From: Methylobacterium nodulans ORS 2060
GTDB taxonomy: Bacteria; Pseudomonadota; Alphaproteobacteria; Rhizobiales; Beijerinckiaceae
Reading direction: 5' to 3'
DNA: 64,000 bases
Assembly (NCBI RefSeq): GCF_000022085.1
Contig: NC_011892.1
Location: 423,735 to 487,734, forward strand
Part shown: one piece after another, positions 63,960 through 64,000 of the stretch
How the letters are laid out: each line of letters begins with the position of its first letter
Numbering within the stretch: position 1 is the stretch's first letter
Made by a program: the position numbers and the translations under genes
The notes under the pieces: model-generated
Databases searched by the model: none
Seen by the model: the letters and a program-made list of their open reading frames with translations, nothing else
What the model was told of the DNA's origin: nothing

Positions 63960-64000
63960 GACAGTACTCCCAACCCGATGATGTTTCGCAATAGGCTCCT

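Overview
The window looks like a plasmid or megaplasmid segment (or a heavily rearranged accessory region) from Methylobacterium/Methylorubrum or a close relative in the Alphaproteobacteria. The basis is very high GC, RepA/RepB/RepC-type replication and partition genes, two MucR-family regulators lacking the zinc-finger cysteine, a formyl-CoA:oxalate CoA-transferase, repeat families of a Rhizobiales type, and many small proteins of a style typical of that genus. The taxonomic call is inference; no rRNA gene is present.

Layout. 0-3 kb: two tandem phytanoyl-CoA dioxygenase-like genes (one cut by the window edge) divergent from a GT4 glycosyltransferase. 3-9 kb: IS debris (broken IS481, an IS6-like element inserted into 60-bp tandem repeats, an intact IS110 element) around a lytic transglycosylase with a SPOR-like tail. 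10-17 kb: replication region, with a small ribbon-helix-helix-like protein, repC, about 3 kb without convincing genes, then repA-repB. 17-20.5 kb: decayed IS elements and an RTX/adhesin-repeat fragment. 21-26 kb: a DUF2243 membrane protein, then a PAS gene whose stop overlaps the start of frc, followed by an ADP-forming acyl-CoA synthetase. 27-40 kb: the best preserved block, with phosphoketolase and a universal stress protein on the minus strand, divergent from a P1B-5-type metal ATPase with a C-terminal hemerythrin domain, a P2A-type cation ATPase, a beta-phosphoglucomutase-like HAD enzyme and a GH65 disaccharide phosphorylase. A one-mismatch FNR/FixK-like box lies in the divergent intergenic region. 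40-47 kb: alpha/beta hydrolase, DUF2934 protein, IS1182 element, and a LysR regulator divergent from a DsbA-like oxidoreductase and an NAD(P)-binding protein. 47-49 kb: a primase-like gene split by an IS66-type element with a perfect 8-bp target duplication. 49-64 kb: an outer-membrane barrel, many small hypothetical genes, two decayed copies of an integrase module, an irregular tRNA-Arg(UCG), a dienelactone hydrolase flanked by serine-recombinase tails, a umuC tail, and two MucR genes.

How the genes may work together. The 27-40 kb block reads as a survival cassette for low oxygen or energy limitation. GH65 phosphorolysis plus beta-PGM would feed glucose 6-phosphate, phosphoketolase would give acetyl phosphate, and the ATPases and stress protein would handle ions and stress. 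The PAS/frc/acyl-CoA-ligase block suggests acid activation by CoA transfer (formate/oxalate type). No oxalyl-CoA decarboxylase or reductase is in the window, so the pathway would have to be completed elsewhere. Much of the rest is graveyard DNA: at least seven IS types and many truncated genes joined at recombination seams.
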